DNA of 6,343 bases, from assembly GCA_025454715.1 (NCBI GenBank), contig JALONY010000342.1, positions 1 through 6,343 on the forward strand, in the 5' to 3' direction. This DNA comes from Anaerolineae bacterium. GTDB taxonomy: Bacteria > Chloroflexota > Anaerolineae > Aggregatilineales > Phototrophicaceae. Numbering within the stretch: the stretch's first letter is position 1; the number at the start of each line of letters is the position of its first letter. The notes below the pieces were generated by a model. The model had not been told where the DNA came from. It saw only the letters and a list, made by a program, of their open reading frames with translations, and did not search any database. Below are positions 1 through 6,274 of the stretch, piece after piece. Position numbers and translations under genes: made by a program.

Positions 1-1041
1 GACCACACCAGCACGCCCAAGCCGGTCGGGTCTTCCACCGGCTTGACGTTGCGCGGGGCTTGGTCGCCATCTTCCGCCCACTCGAACAGCCAACGCGAGT
101 CGCTGATGCTCAGGTTGACGCACCCGCGGCTACGACGGTAGCCGAAATTGTTGTGCCAATACGTGCCGTGCAGCGCAATCGAACCGTCGAAATACTGCAC
201 CCACGGCACGCCGGTCAGGTCATAGGCGGTCGGGGCACCGGCGAAGCCGCTCATCCGGTCAGCGGGCAAGGCCGCCCACACCTTGAACGCGCCCTCGGGG
301 GTGTCGGTGCCGGGCAGGCCAGTCGAGATGACGGTGGCGAACACCGGGCCACCAGCACCTGCTCGTACAGGTCAACCGCCACCCAACGCCCCTCGAAATC
401 GGCAGGGCGCTCGGCACGTACCGGCTTGGCCACCACCCGCTGCTCGACCCATTGGTCGGGGCCGACCATGTACCAGCGCCAACCCGACTCATCGACCACC
501 GTGGCGAAAATGTTCACGCGGTCGAAGCGCTTGAGCAACCGCCCCGTCTCGCAATTTTGTTGCGCGCCGGCGACGTGCACATCAAATCGAGCGCCCACGC
601 GAACGGGTTGTTCAGCCCGTCCAGCAAGCGCACACCGGTCAGGCCAGAGGCGGGCGAGTATTGCAGGTCGCTTTCCAGCATCCAGCCGCCATCGTCGATT
701 TGGATCCAGCCCTCGCTGAGCGCAAGGGCGCGCACGAAGTGGAAGCCCTGCGGCCATGTGCGAAGCACGTTGCCCCCGGGGGCGTCGTGCACCGCCGACC
801 CGGCGGCCTTGACCTTATAGAAGCTGTAATTGCTGATGGTGTATTGGTCGAGCGCAACCGGCGAGACGGTCGGGTCGGGGAAAGCGAGCATCAGCGACAT
901 GCAGTCGTCCGAGACGCTCTCGGGCGTGGCGTTGGCGCACACGGCAAAATCGACCGTTTGGGCAGTGGCTGGGGCGTTGGTCAGCATCAGCCCCCCCAAC
1001 AGGGCGGCCACAATCGGGAGGAGGGTACGAAAACGGGTCAT
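1..1041 (-). pseudogene. Secreted SH3-like / YkuD L,D-transpeptidase, frame-disrupted and cut by the window edge
   Basis: L,D-transpeptidases make 3-3 cross-links in peptidoglycan outside the membrane. The chosen ATG (1041) opens a signal peptide: MTRFR, a hydrophobic stretch to about residue 21, then ATA-Q as cleavage site. A GTG at 1053 is the alternative; neither has a good ribosome binding site. Next comes an SH3-like module (AVHDAPGG... to GGWMLESDL), a linker, then WYMVGPDQWVEQ and VAVDLYEQVLVA, typical of long Chloroflexota enzymes of this type. After a second frame change, bases about 346 to 1 read PVFATVISTGLPG, HGTYWHNNFG and SRGCVNL: the catalytic YkuD motif, with the Cys codon at 122-120. 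Two frame breaks lie near 555-558 and 346-350, so all three minus frames are used in series. Each frame carries conserved family sequence, so this is one gene. The C-terminus lies beyond base 1. Family assignment is firm; whether the breaks are real or assembly errors is not. Confidence 0.85.
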
Positions 1042-1142
1042 CGGTGAATTCACGTTCCATCATCGGCAAGGTATGGCTTATGATAACATACGCGCATGGC
1101 TCGATTGAGACGCCCGCGCCGCGCAAACCCTACGGAAACCCC
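1042..1142. promoter_or_regulatory. Divergent intergenic region between the L,D-transpeptidase and rsmI
   Basis: This is the only spacer between two outward-facing genes, so it should hold both promoters. It contains a locally AT-rich patch (about 1078-1090). TATGAT at 1079-1084 is a fair -10 box for rsmI, but the matching -35 (TTCCAT, 1055-1060, 18-bp spacing) is weak. On the minus strand TATGTT (1090-1085) or TATCAT (1086-1081) could serve the transpeptidase. rsmI has only a weak ribosome binding site (CGGAAA, 1133-1138, four bases before the ATG). The location is inferred from gene layout; the individual boxes are tentative. Confidence 0.35.
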
Positions 1143-1955
1143 ATGACCGGAACCCTGTACCTCGTCCCGACCCCCATCGGCAACCTCGAAGACATCACAT
1201 TGCGGGCGTTGCGTATCTTGAAGGAAGCCGCCCTCATCGCCTGTGAGGACACGCGCACCAGCCGCGTCTTACTCCAGCATTACGACATCCGCGCCCCGTT
1301 GACCAGCTACCATGAGCACAATAAATTGAGCAAGCTCGACGCGATTTTTGCCGCGTTGGAGCAGGGGGACGTGGCCTTAATCAGCGACGCGGGCACGCCC
1401 GCCCTCAGCGACCCCGGGTACGAGCTGGTGCGCGAGGCCATCCAGCGCGGCTATCGGGTCGAGGCGTTGCCGGGCGCCAGCGCGCTCTTGCCCGCCCTGA
1501 CGGCCTCCGGCCTGCCGACCGATTCTTTTATTTATTTGGGATTTTTACCGCGCAAGGGTTTGGCCGAGCTGTTCGGCAGTTTGGCGCACGTGCGGCGGAC
1601 GTTGGTGGCCTACGAGTCGCCCAACCGCCTGACCGATGCGCTGGCCGCGGCAGTCGAGGGCTTGGGCGAGGGGCGCGGGTGCTGCGTCGCCCGCGAGGTG
1701 TCCAAAAAATTCGAGGAATTTACGCGGGGAACGATTGGCGAGGTACTGCGGCATTTTCAGGCCACCCCGCCACGCGGCGAAATCGTGCTGATGTTCGCGC
1801 CCGCGCCGGAACCGAGCGCATGGGACGAGGCGCGGGTGCGCGCCGCCCTCGCCCAGCGCCTCGCGGCGGGCGAGTCGCGCTCGATGGCGGCCAAGCAGGT
1901 GGCCGCCGAGTCGGGCTGGAAGAAGAGCGACGTGTACGCGCTGGAGGTCGGGTGA
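1143..1955 (+). CDS. rsmI: 16S rRNA (cytidine(1402)-2'-O)-methyltransferase RsmI
   Basis: RsmI methylates the 2'-OH of C1402 in the decoding centre of 16S rRNA using S-adenosylmethionine; RsmH adds the N4 methyl at the same base in most bacteria. The 270-residue product has the family's conserved blocks in order: VPTPIGNLEDIT (8-19), EDTRTS (35-40), SDAGTPALSDPG (81-92), LPGASALLPAL (109-119) with GFLPRK (133-138), YESPNRL (157-163), and VAREVSKKFEEFTRGT (182-197). A C-terminal helical tail (about 225-270, ending SGWKKSDVYALEVG) matches the small helix-turn-helix extension of RsmI. The reading frame is open back to 1044, but the protein aligned to family members starts at MTGTLYLVPTP, so ATG 1143 is chosen. 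The loop after FLPRK looks two or three residues shorter than I remember for the family. It appears monocistronic: divergent from the transpeptidase and convergent with the next gene. Confidence 0.95.
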   Translation: MTGTLYLVPTPIGNLEDITLRALRILKEAALIACEDTRTSRVLLQHYDIRAPLTSYHEHNKLSKLDAIFAALEQGDVALISDAGTPALSDPGYELVREAIQRGYRVEALPGASALLPALTASGLPTDSFIYLGFLPRKGLAELFGSLAHVRRTLVAYESPNRLTDALAAAVEGLGEGRGCCVAREVSKKFEEFTRGTIGEVLRHFQATPPRGEIVLMFAPAPEPSAWDEARVRAALAQRLAAGESRSMAAKQVAAESGWKKSDVYALEVG

Positions 1956-1987
1956 GGGGGACTCCTCCAGTCGGGAGCCACCCTCAC
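1952..1987. terminator. Hairpin between convergent rsmI and the SH3-like gene
   Basis: Arms GTGAGGG (1952-1958) and CCCTCAC (1981-1987) pair perfectly over 7 bp around a 22-base loop. The loop itself can pair CTCC (1962-1965) with GGAG (1974-1977). The rsmI stop codon TGA (1953-1955) lies in the left arm. There is no clear U tract on either strand, so it would be a weak or atypical intrinsic terminator. It lies where transcription from both converging genes must end, which is the main support. Confidence 0.35.
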
Positions 1988-2014
1988 GCTTTGCGGACGA
2001 ACGAAACACGCGCC

Positions 2015-3353
2015 TCAGCAGTTCGGGTAACAGTTCGGGTCGGGGAAGGCGTTGCCGAACGACCCGGGCACGCGGGTCGGGGCGGGTGGCGGCGGCACGT
2101 TGGTATCGACCGGCAGGGCGTCGATGACCGCCCGCGTCTCGACCGCCAGCAACGCCACCCACCCCTCGGACTCACCGGTCTTAATCTTCACCCACGGGCT
2201 ATACGGGCTGCGCGCCAACAGCTCGACCTCCGCGCCGTTGGGGATGAACCCCAAAACCGGAAACGCGGTATCGGGCGCGGTGCGGACATCGAACCCCCGC
2301 GGGGCGATGATGCGCGCCTTGAAGCCCAAATCACCGAGGCGCTGCACCGGCGCGGGCGTGGCCTCGTAGGTGCGCGCCACGCTGGCGAAATCGCCTTGGA
2401 GCAGTTCGGCGAACATCCAGCCGGTCTGCCCGCTGGCCAGCATTTTCGTTGGCGGCCACCTGCACGATGACGGTGGCGTCGGTGTTGGGCGCCACGCGCA
2501 AATTGACCGGCGCGCTGGTGCGGGCGAAGCCACCTTGTGCAATCTGCACCGGACGGTCGAACAAGGCCAGCGGCAAGTGATTGATGCGCTCTTCATCGAC
2601 CACGCGGGGCGCGCTGAGCGGCGCCACCGGCTGGCTGAACAACCCGGGCGCGTGCGGCGCGCTGACCGATTGCCCGGCGGCCACCGTCTGGCGCTCGCCC
2701 AGCGCGAGGGCGCGCAATTCGCCGCTCAGCACCGCGTAGACGGTGTAATCGCCCTGCGTCTGCACGGCCAATGTGCCGTTCAGGTCGAGGCTGACGCCGT
2801 TGACCACCACCCGCGCCGATACCCCCGGCACGGGGTTTTGCAAAATCAGCGTGCTGTGCGGCGCGGACTCACACGCGAGGTCGGAATCGACCGTGACCAC
2901 CTCGAGCGCTTGCCACGCCGGAAAATCGGGCGGGGTGACGTTGGTCACGCGCACATCGCCCAGCAACAAGCCCGAGAACGTGACTTGTGAGTCGGGCGAG
3001 GCCACCCGCAAATAGGCGATGCCCATGTACGAGCCGGTCGGGTCGATGCCTTGCGTCCGCAGGGATTGCACCACGTTGGCCTCGACCAACGCCCCGACCG
3101 GCGACAGCGAATTGGCCACCGGCCCCGCCGGTTCGACCTGTGGGCTGGCGCCGCCGTTGCAGGCGAAGCCGTAAGGCTTGCCCACGCACGCATCGCTGGC
3201 CGTCAGCAAGGCCACGCCCAACGCTTGCGCGCACACATCGGCAGGGATGAGGGTGCGCGGCACCGGCGTCGGCTCTTGGGCGCGCAGCATCAGCCCGACC
3301 CCCAGCCCAAACATCAGCACCCACACCCCGCGCATCAGTCCTCGTTTCATCAT
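2015..3353 (-). pseudogene. Secreted FecR-like / double SH3-like protein, frame-disrupted
   Basis: This is an envelope protein with no enzymatic motif. ATG 3353 (MMKRGLMRGVW) is preceded by GAGGG six bases upstream and begins a signal peptide: basic n-region, hydrophobic core to about residue 24, then QEPTPVP. Residues 41-140 hold a Cys-containing N-terminal module (CAQALG, FACNGG, MGIAYLRVASPDSQVTFSGLLLGDV split by linkers). About 160-235 is a FecR-like module: CESAPHSTLILQNP, VNGVSLDLNGTLAVQ, then AAGQSVSAP. A first SH3-like module starts at VNLRVAPNTDATVIVQVAANE (283-303). The frame then changes near 2443-2446 and resumes as SGQTGWMFAELLQGDF. A second SH3-like module follows (FDVRTAPDTAFPVLGF to SEGWVALL), then a Pro-rich tail ending DPNCYPNC. 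The first module is about 14 residues shorter than the second, so the break coincides with missing sequence. Similar proteins are common in Anaerolineae; their role is unknown, perhaps cell-wall or polymer binding. Confidence 0.75.
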
Positions 3354-3370
3354 CCCCGACCCTCTCATCT

Positions 3371-3382
3371 CCGCCGCGGCGG
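3371..3382. repeat. Perfect 12-bp GC palindrome in the SH3-like gene's leader
   Basis: CCGCCGCGGCGG is its own reverse complement. It lies between the presumed promoter patch and the ribosome binding site of the minus-strand gene, so it would be transcribed into that mRNA's 5' leader. It could be a protein-binding site. As RNA it could fold only with an unpaired loop cut from its centre. In GC-rich DNA a short GC palindrome can also arise by chance. Confidence 0.4.
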
Positions 3383-3425
3383 ACTCATCCTTTTTTGACC
3401 CAACTGTGGCATACTATGTGCAACT

Positions 3426-3449
3426 CGCACAAGCGACCTCGCAGGTGCG
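3426..3449. promoter_or_regulatory. 24-bp imperfect palindrome upstream of ald, possible operator
   Basis: The arms are CGCAC-AA-GCGA (3426-3436) and TCGC-AG-GTGCG (3439-3449), with CC at the centre. All positions pair except the two AA/AG mismatches and the central CC. It lies 46 bases before the ald start codon, just downstream of the CATACTATG patch, where an operator or leader hairpin for ald would be expected. The symmetry is seen directly; the regulatory role is inferred. Alanine dehydrogenase genes are often controlled by dedicated regulators, but no regulator gene is in this window. Confidence 0.4.
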
Positions 3450-3495
3450 ATTGTCGTAACCGTCTAAGTGCTCCGTCCAAAAGGAATGTTGTTTT

Positions 3496-4608
3496 ATGTT
3501 GATTGGCATCCCCAAAGAGATCAAGACCGACGAGAACCGCGTCTCACTGCCGCCCGCGGCGGTCGGGCAATTGGTGCAGCACGGCCATACTGTGTACGTC
3601 GAGCGCGGCGCGGGCGCGGGCAGCGCCTTTGGCGACGATGAGTATACCAGAGCGGGGGCCACCCTGCTCGACACCGCCGCCGAGGTCTGGCACAAGGCCG
3701 AGATGGTGGTCAAGGTGAAGGAGCCGCAGGCCAGCGAATACCCGTACCTGCGCGAGGGCTTGGTGTTGTTCACCTATTTGCACCTCGCCGCCGCCCGTGA
3801 GCTGACCCACGCCATGCTGGACAGCGGCGTGACCGGCGTAGCCTATGAGACCGTGACCGACCGGCACGGGCGCTTGCCGTTGCTGGAGCCGATGAGCGAG
3901 GTGGCCGGTCGCATGAGCATTCAGGTGGCCGCCCACACCCTCGAGAAGAAGCAAGGCGGGCGCGGCGTGTTGATGGGCGGCGTGCCGGGCACGCGCCCCG
4001 CGCACGTGGTGGTGTTGGGCGGCGGCACGGTCGGGACGCAAGCGGCCAAGATGGCGCTGGGCATGGGCGCGCAAGTGACCTTGCTCGACATCAACATCGA
4101 CCGGCTACGCACCCTCGACGACGTGCTGCACGGGCGGTTCGTCACGCTGTATAGCAACGCCGCCAACATCGAGCAGGCCGTGTATAGCGCCGACGCGGTG
4201 ATTGGGGCGGTCTTGGTCACGGGGGCGAAAGCGCCGCGCCTCATCCGGCGCGACATGCTGCAACACATGCCGGAGGGCAGCGTCATCGTCGATGTCGCGG
4301 TCGATCAGGGCGGGTGCGTCGAGACGACCAAAGTGACCACCCACAGCCAGCCGACGTATGTGGTCGATGGCGTGGTACATTATGGCGTGGCCAACATGCC
4401 CGGCGCGGTGCCGCGCACCAGCAGCCTCGCGCTCAGCAACGCCACCCTGCGCTACGTCTTGAAAATCGCCGACCACGGCTTGAAGGACGCCCTGCAATCC
4501 GACCCGGGGCTGGCGCTGGGCTTGAACCTGCACCGAGGCAAGGTGACGCACCCCGCCGTCGCCGACACGTTCGATTTACCGTATGCGGGCAACGAAGGGA
4601 TTCTGTAG
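3496..4608 (+). CDS. ald: Alanine dehydrogenase
   Basis: This enzyme catalyses the reversible NAD-dependent oxidative deamination of L-alanine to pyruvate and ammonium in the cytoplasm. The 370-residue product has the usual length (about 371). It keeps the active-site residues at the same numbers as the Mycobacterium tuberculosis enzyme: Arg15 (ENRVSL), Lys75 (VKVKEP), His96 (YLHLAA) and Asp270 (VDVAVDQGG). The NAD-binding Rossmann loop GGGTVG is at 175-180, with the ribose-binding acidic residue Asp198 at the end of the second strand (VTLLD). The N-terminus MLIGIPKEIK is typical, and AAAAGGA precedes it by 10 bases. It is the first gene of a likely two-gene unit with the acyl-CoA dehydrogenase. 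Its reading frame is intact, unlike both neighbours. It could serve alanine catabolism or assimilation, or reductive amination that regenerates NAD during fermentation; the sequence does not say which. Confidence 0.96.
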   Translation: MLIGIPKEIKTDENRVSLPPAAVGQLVQHGHTVYVERGAGAGSAFGDDEYTRAGATLLDTAAEVWHKAEMVVKVKEPQASEYPYLREGLVLFTYLHLAAARELTHAMLDSGVTGVAYETVTDRHGRLPLLEPMSEVAGRMSIQVAAHTLEKKQGGRGVLMGGVPGTRPAHVVVLGGGTVGTQAAKMALGMGAQVTLLDINIDRLRTLDDVLHGRFVTLYSNAANIEQAVYSADAVIGAVLVTGAKAPRLIRRDMLQHMPEGSVIVDVAVDQGGCVETTKVTTHSQPTYVVDGVVHYGVANMPGAVPRTSSLALSNATLRYVLKIADHGLKDALQSDPGLALGLNLHRGKVTHPAVADTFDLPYAGNEGIL

Positions 4609-4615
4609 GACGATG

Positions 4616-5658
4616 ATGGATTTTGACCTGAACGATGAGCAATCGATGTTCCAGCGCGTGGTGCGCGACTTTTGCGAGGCCGAGGTCAAGCCCTACGCCC
4701 ACGAGGTGGACGAGACCGGCCAGATGCGCCGCGAGGCCATCCGCAAGATGCGCGACCTCGGGTTGCTCAGTATGCAAGTGCCCGAAGAGCTGGGCGGGGC
4801 GGGGCTCGACACGCTGTCGGCCTCGATTGCGGTCGAGGAGCTTGGGCGGGTGTGCGGCAGCACCGCCCTCTCGATTAGCGCGCACAACGGATTGGGCGTC
4901 GGGCCCATCGTGCGGTGGGGCACCGAGGCGCAAAAGGCGCACTGGTTGCCCGTCCTGACCGATGGGGTGCACCTCGGCGCTTTGGCCTTGACCGAGCCGC
5001 AGGCCGGTAGCGACCTGCTGGGCGGCGCGCAAACCAGCGCCCAGCGCGACGGCGACTCGTGGGTGATTAACGGCCAAAAGGCGTGGATTACCAACCCGTC
5101 CTATGCGCCGGTCATCATCGTGCTGTGCCGCACCGACCCCAGCGCGGGCTCACGGAAAATGTGCGCGTGCCGCTGGGCAACCTGTTGGGCGCGGAGGGCG
5201 CGGGCTTCGTCCAGACCATGCAGACGCTGGACAGCGGGCGCATCAGCATCGGGGCGCTGGGCGTCGGGCTGGCGCAAGGCGCGTATGAGGAGATGGTCAA
5301 GTATGCCAAAGAGCGTACCGCGTTCGGTGAGCCCATCGCCAACAAGCAGGCCATCCAGTGGATGATTGCCGACGCGGCGCTGGGCATCGAGTCGGCGCGC
5401 ACGCTGGTCTACAAGGCGGCGTGGATGAAGGACGCTGGGCGCGACTACACCAAGATGGCGGCGATGGCCAAATTGCAGGCGTCGGAGGTGGCCGAGAAGG
5501 TATGTCACGACGCCATCCAAGTCCACGGCAGTTATGGCTACAGCCGCGAGTATCCGGTCGAGCGCATGTACCGCGACCAGCGCCTGATGAGCATCGGCGA
5601 GGGGACGAGCCAGATTCAGCGGCTGGTGATTGCGCGCAAGGCACTGGCGGAATTGTAA
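4616..5658 (+). pseudogene. Acyl-CoA dehydrogenase, interrupted by an out-of-frame internal deletion
   Basis: Acyl-CoA dehydrogenases are FAD flavoproteins that convert acyl-CoA to 2-enoyl-CoA and pass electrons to electron-transfer flavoprotein. The start MDFDLNDEQ is typical; ATG 4616 has AGGA five bases upstream, while ATG 4613 would be only two bases away. The N-terminal half contains the first family signature ALTEPQAGSDLLG and NGQKAWITNPSYA. The C-terminal half, in another frame, contains NVRVPLGNLLG, the second signature (QVHGSYGYSREYPVERMYRD) and SIGEGTSQIQRLV, whose Glu is at the catalytic-base position of short-chain enzymes. At 5156-5159 (AAAA) the protein jumps from DPSAGSR to ENVRVP. 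About 33-35 residues normally found there are missing, including the GISAF and KxGIRxS segments. Coding bases equal about 347 codons against a usual 380. As sequenced, the product would be truncated and inactive. Substrate preference cannot be told; short or branched chain is plausible. It follows ald by seven bases. Confidence 0.88.
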
Positions 5659-5667
5659 GGCACACAG

Positions 5668-5704
5668 GCGCCCGCCCCTGCCATATAAAATCAGGGGCGG
5701 GCGC
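5668..5704. terminator. Strong 13-bp hairpin between convergent genes
   Basis: The arms GCGCCCGCCCCTG (5668-5680) and CAGGGGCGGGCGC (5692-5704) pair perfectly over 13 bp around an 11-base A/T-rich loop (CCATATAAAAT). The hairpin starts 10 bases after the acyl-CoA dehydrogenase stop and ends 6 bases before the stop of the opposing gene, so it can end transcription from both sides. Neither strand has the U run of a classical intrinsic terminator, as is common in GC-rich genomes. The structure is certain; the termination role is a strong inference from position. Confidence 0.7.
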
Positions 5705-5710
5705 GTTGCA

Positions 5711-6259
5711 TCACCCGACGAAGCGGACTTCAAAGCGGGTCGGCTTGCCCTCCTCTTGGATGGGCGACGACACGCTGGCGCGCATCCCCTTGGGGGCGAA
5801 GCGGCGCGCCAGCCCGTACAAATAGCCGTAGCTCGAGGCGTCGGGGTAAGGCATATTGGCGGTAATGTCGTAGGCGTTCTCGCCGACTTTGTGGCACAGC
5901 CAGCTTTCCTCTGCGGGGTGGTTACGGTGCGTCATCTGGTACACGCCTTGCAAGAACTGGATGACCGCCTCGATGTCGGTCACGCTATCTGGGAAAGCAA
6001 AGGCATCGATAGCTTGAATTCCGATGGCGACCAGATTCTCGGAAAACTCTCCATACTGCCCTTCGACAGCGCGAAAGATGTCGAGCAGGAGCTGTTGGGG
6101 GTACCATTGTTGCAAATCGATGTCTTCCACCCCATACTCCTTGAGCACCATCCTGACCTCTTCGGCGCGGATATTGCTAATCATCGGGCCGAGCGCGGCA
6201 CCCATCGCCTCGACCTGAGGTGAGGCCGCTTTGCCCTTTTGTGCAACATATTGAGGCAT
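5711..6259 (-). CDS. Small soluble protein of unknown function (182 residues)
   Basis: I do not recognise this gene with confidence. ATG 6259 is chosen over the in-frame ATG 6277 because AAGGAAG (6274-6268) lies eight bases before it, whereas nothing like a ribosome binding site precedes 6277. There is no signal peptide or membrane segment, so it should be cytoplasmic. Notable stretches are YGVEDIDLQQWYPQQLLLDIF (split between 42 and 62), ENLVAIGIQAID (74-85), VYQMTHRNH (106-114), MPYPDASSYGYLYGLARRF (about 136-154, a PYP...YG..YGLARRF block) and a charged C-terminus ending FEVRFVG. The alternating helix and strand pattern, with the late YGLARRFxPxG block, recalls small ligand-binding domains of the 4-vinyl reductase / heme-NO-binding-like superfamily, but that is a faint impression. 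The frame is intact and it is convergent with the acyl-CoA dehydrogenase. Confidence 0.75.
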   Translation of the reverse strand: MPQYVAQKGKAASPQVEAMGAALGPMISNIRAEEVRMVLKEYGVEDIDLQQWYPQQLLLDIFRAVEGQYGEFSENLVAIGIQAIDAFAFPDSVTDIEAVIQFLQGVYQMTHRNHPAEESWLCHKVGENAYDITANMPYPDASSYGYLYGLARRFAPKGMRASVSSPIQEEGKPTRFEVRFVG

Positions 6260-6267
6260 CTCGAAAA

Positions 6268-6274
6268 CTTCCTT
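6268..6274 (-). promoter_or_regulatory. Ribosome binding site that sets the start of the unknown gene
   Basis: Read on the minus strand this is AAGGAAG, followed by eight bases and then ATG at 6259. It lies inside the codons that a start at ATG 6277 would use, which argues that the true start is the inner ATG and that the product begins MPQYVAQ. Confidence 0.65.

Larger units (their letters stand above)
3354..3495. promoter_or_regulatory. Divergent control region between the SH3-like gene and ald
   Basis: This 142-bp spacer must drive both outward genes. It is AT-richer than its surroundings around 3389-3423: a T6 run followed by GACCC (3391-3401), then CATACTATG (3410-3418), a CATA/TATG inverted pair resembling -10 boxes on both strands. 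TTGACC (3395-3400) looks like a -35 box, but only 11 bases separate it from TACTAT (3412-3417), so it is not a standard pair. The ald ribosome binding site AAAAGGA (3479-3485) lies 10 bases before ATG 3496. The SH3-like gene has GAGGG six bases before ATG 3353. Promoter presence is inferred from layout; exact boxes are uncertain. Confidence 0.45.

Noticed and set aside
60..1047. Open frames on the plus strand opposite the L,D-transpeptidase (for example 60-719 and 661-1047)
   Set aside because: Composition is low-complexity Arg/Pro/Ala typical of antisense frames in GC-rich DNA. The minus strand carries recognisable family motifs.
3395..3417. TTGACC ... TACTAT as a standard sigma-70 promoter for ald
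   Set aside because: The spacing is 11 bases instead of about 17. Kept only as part of a general control region.
3544..4551. Long minus-strand open frames opposite ald
   Set aside because: ald on the plus strand is unambiguous. The opposite frames are His/Arg-rich shadows without motifs.
1..5658. Programmed ribosomal frameshifting as the explanation for the frame breaks
   Set aside because: No slippery heptamer with a downstream pseudoknot is evident. At two sites conserved sequence is missing, which recoding would not explain.
5101..5733. Minus-strand 210-residue frame opposite the acyl-CoA dehydrogenase
   Set aside because: It overlaps conserved dehydrogenase sequence and the terminator hairpin, and has no recognisable motif.
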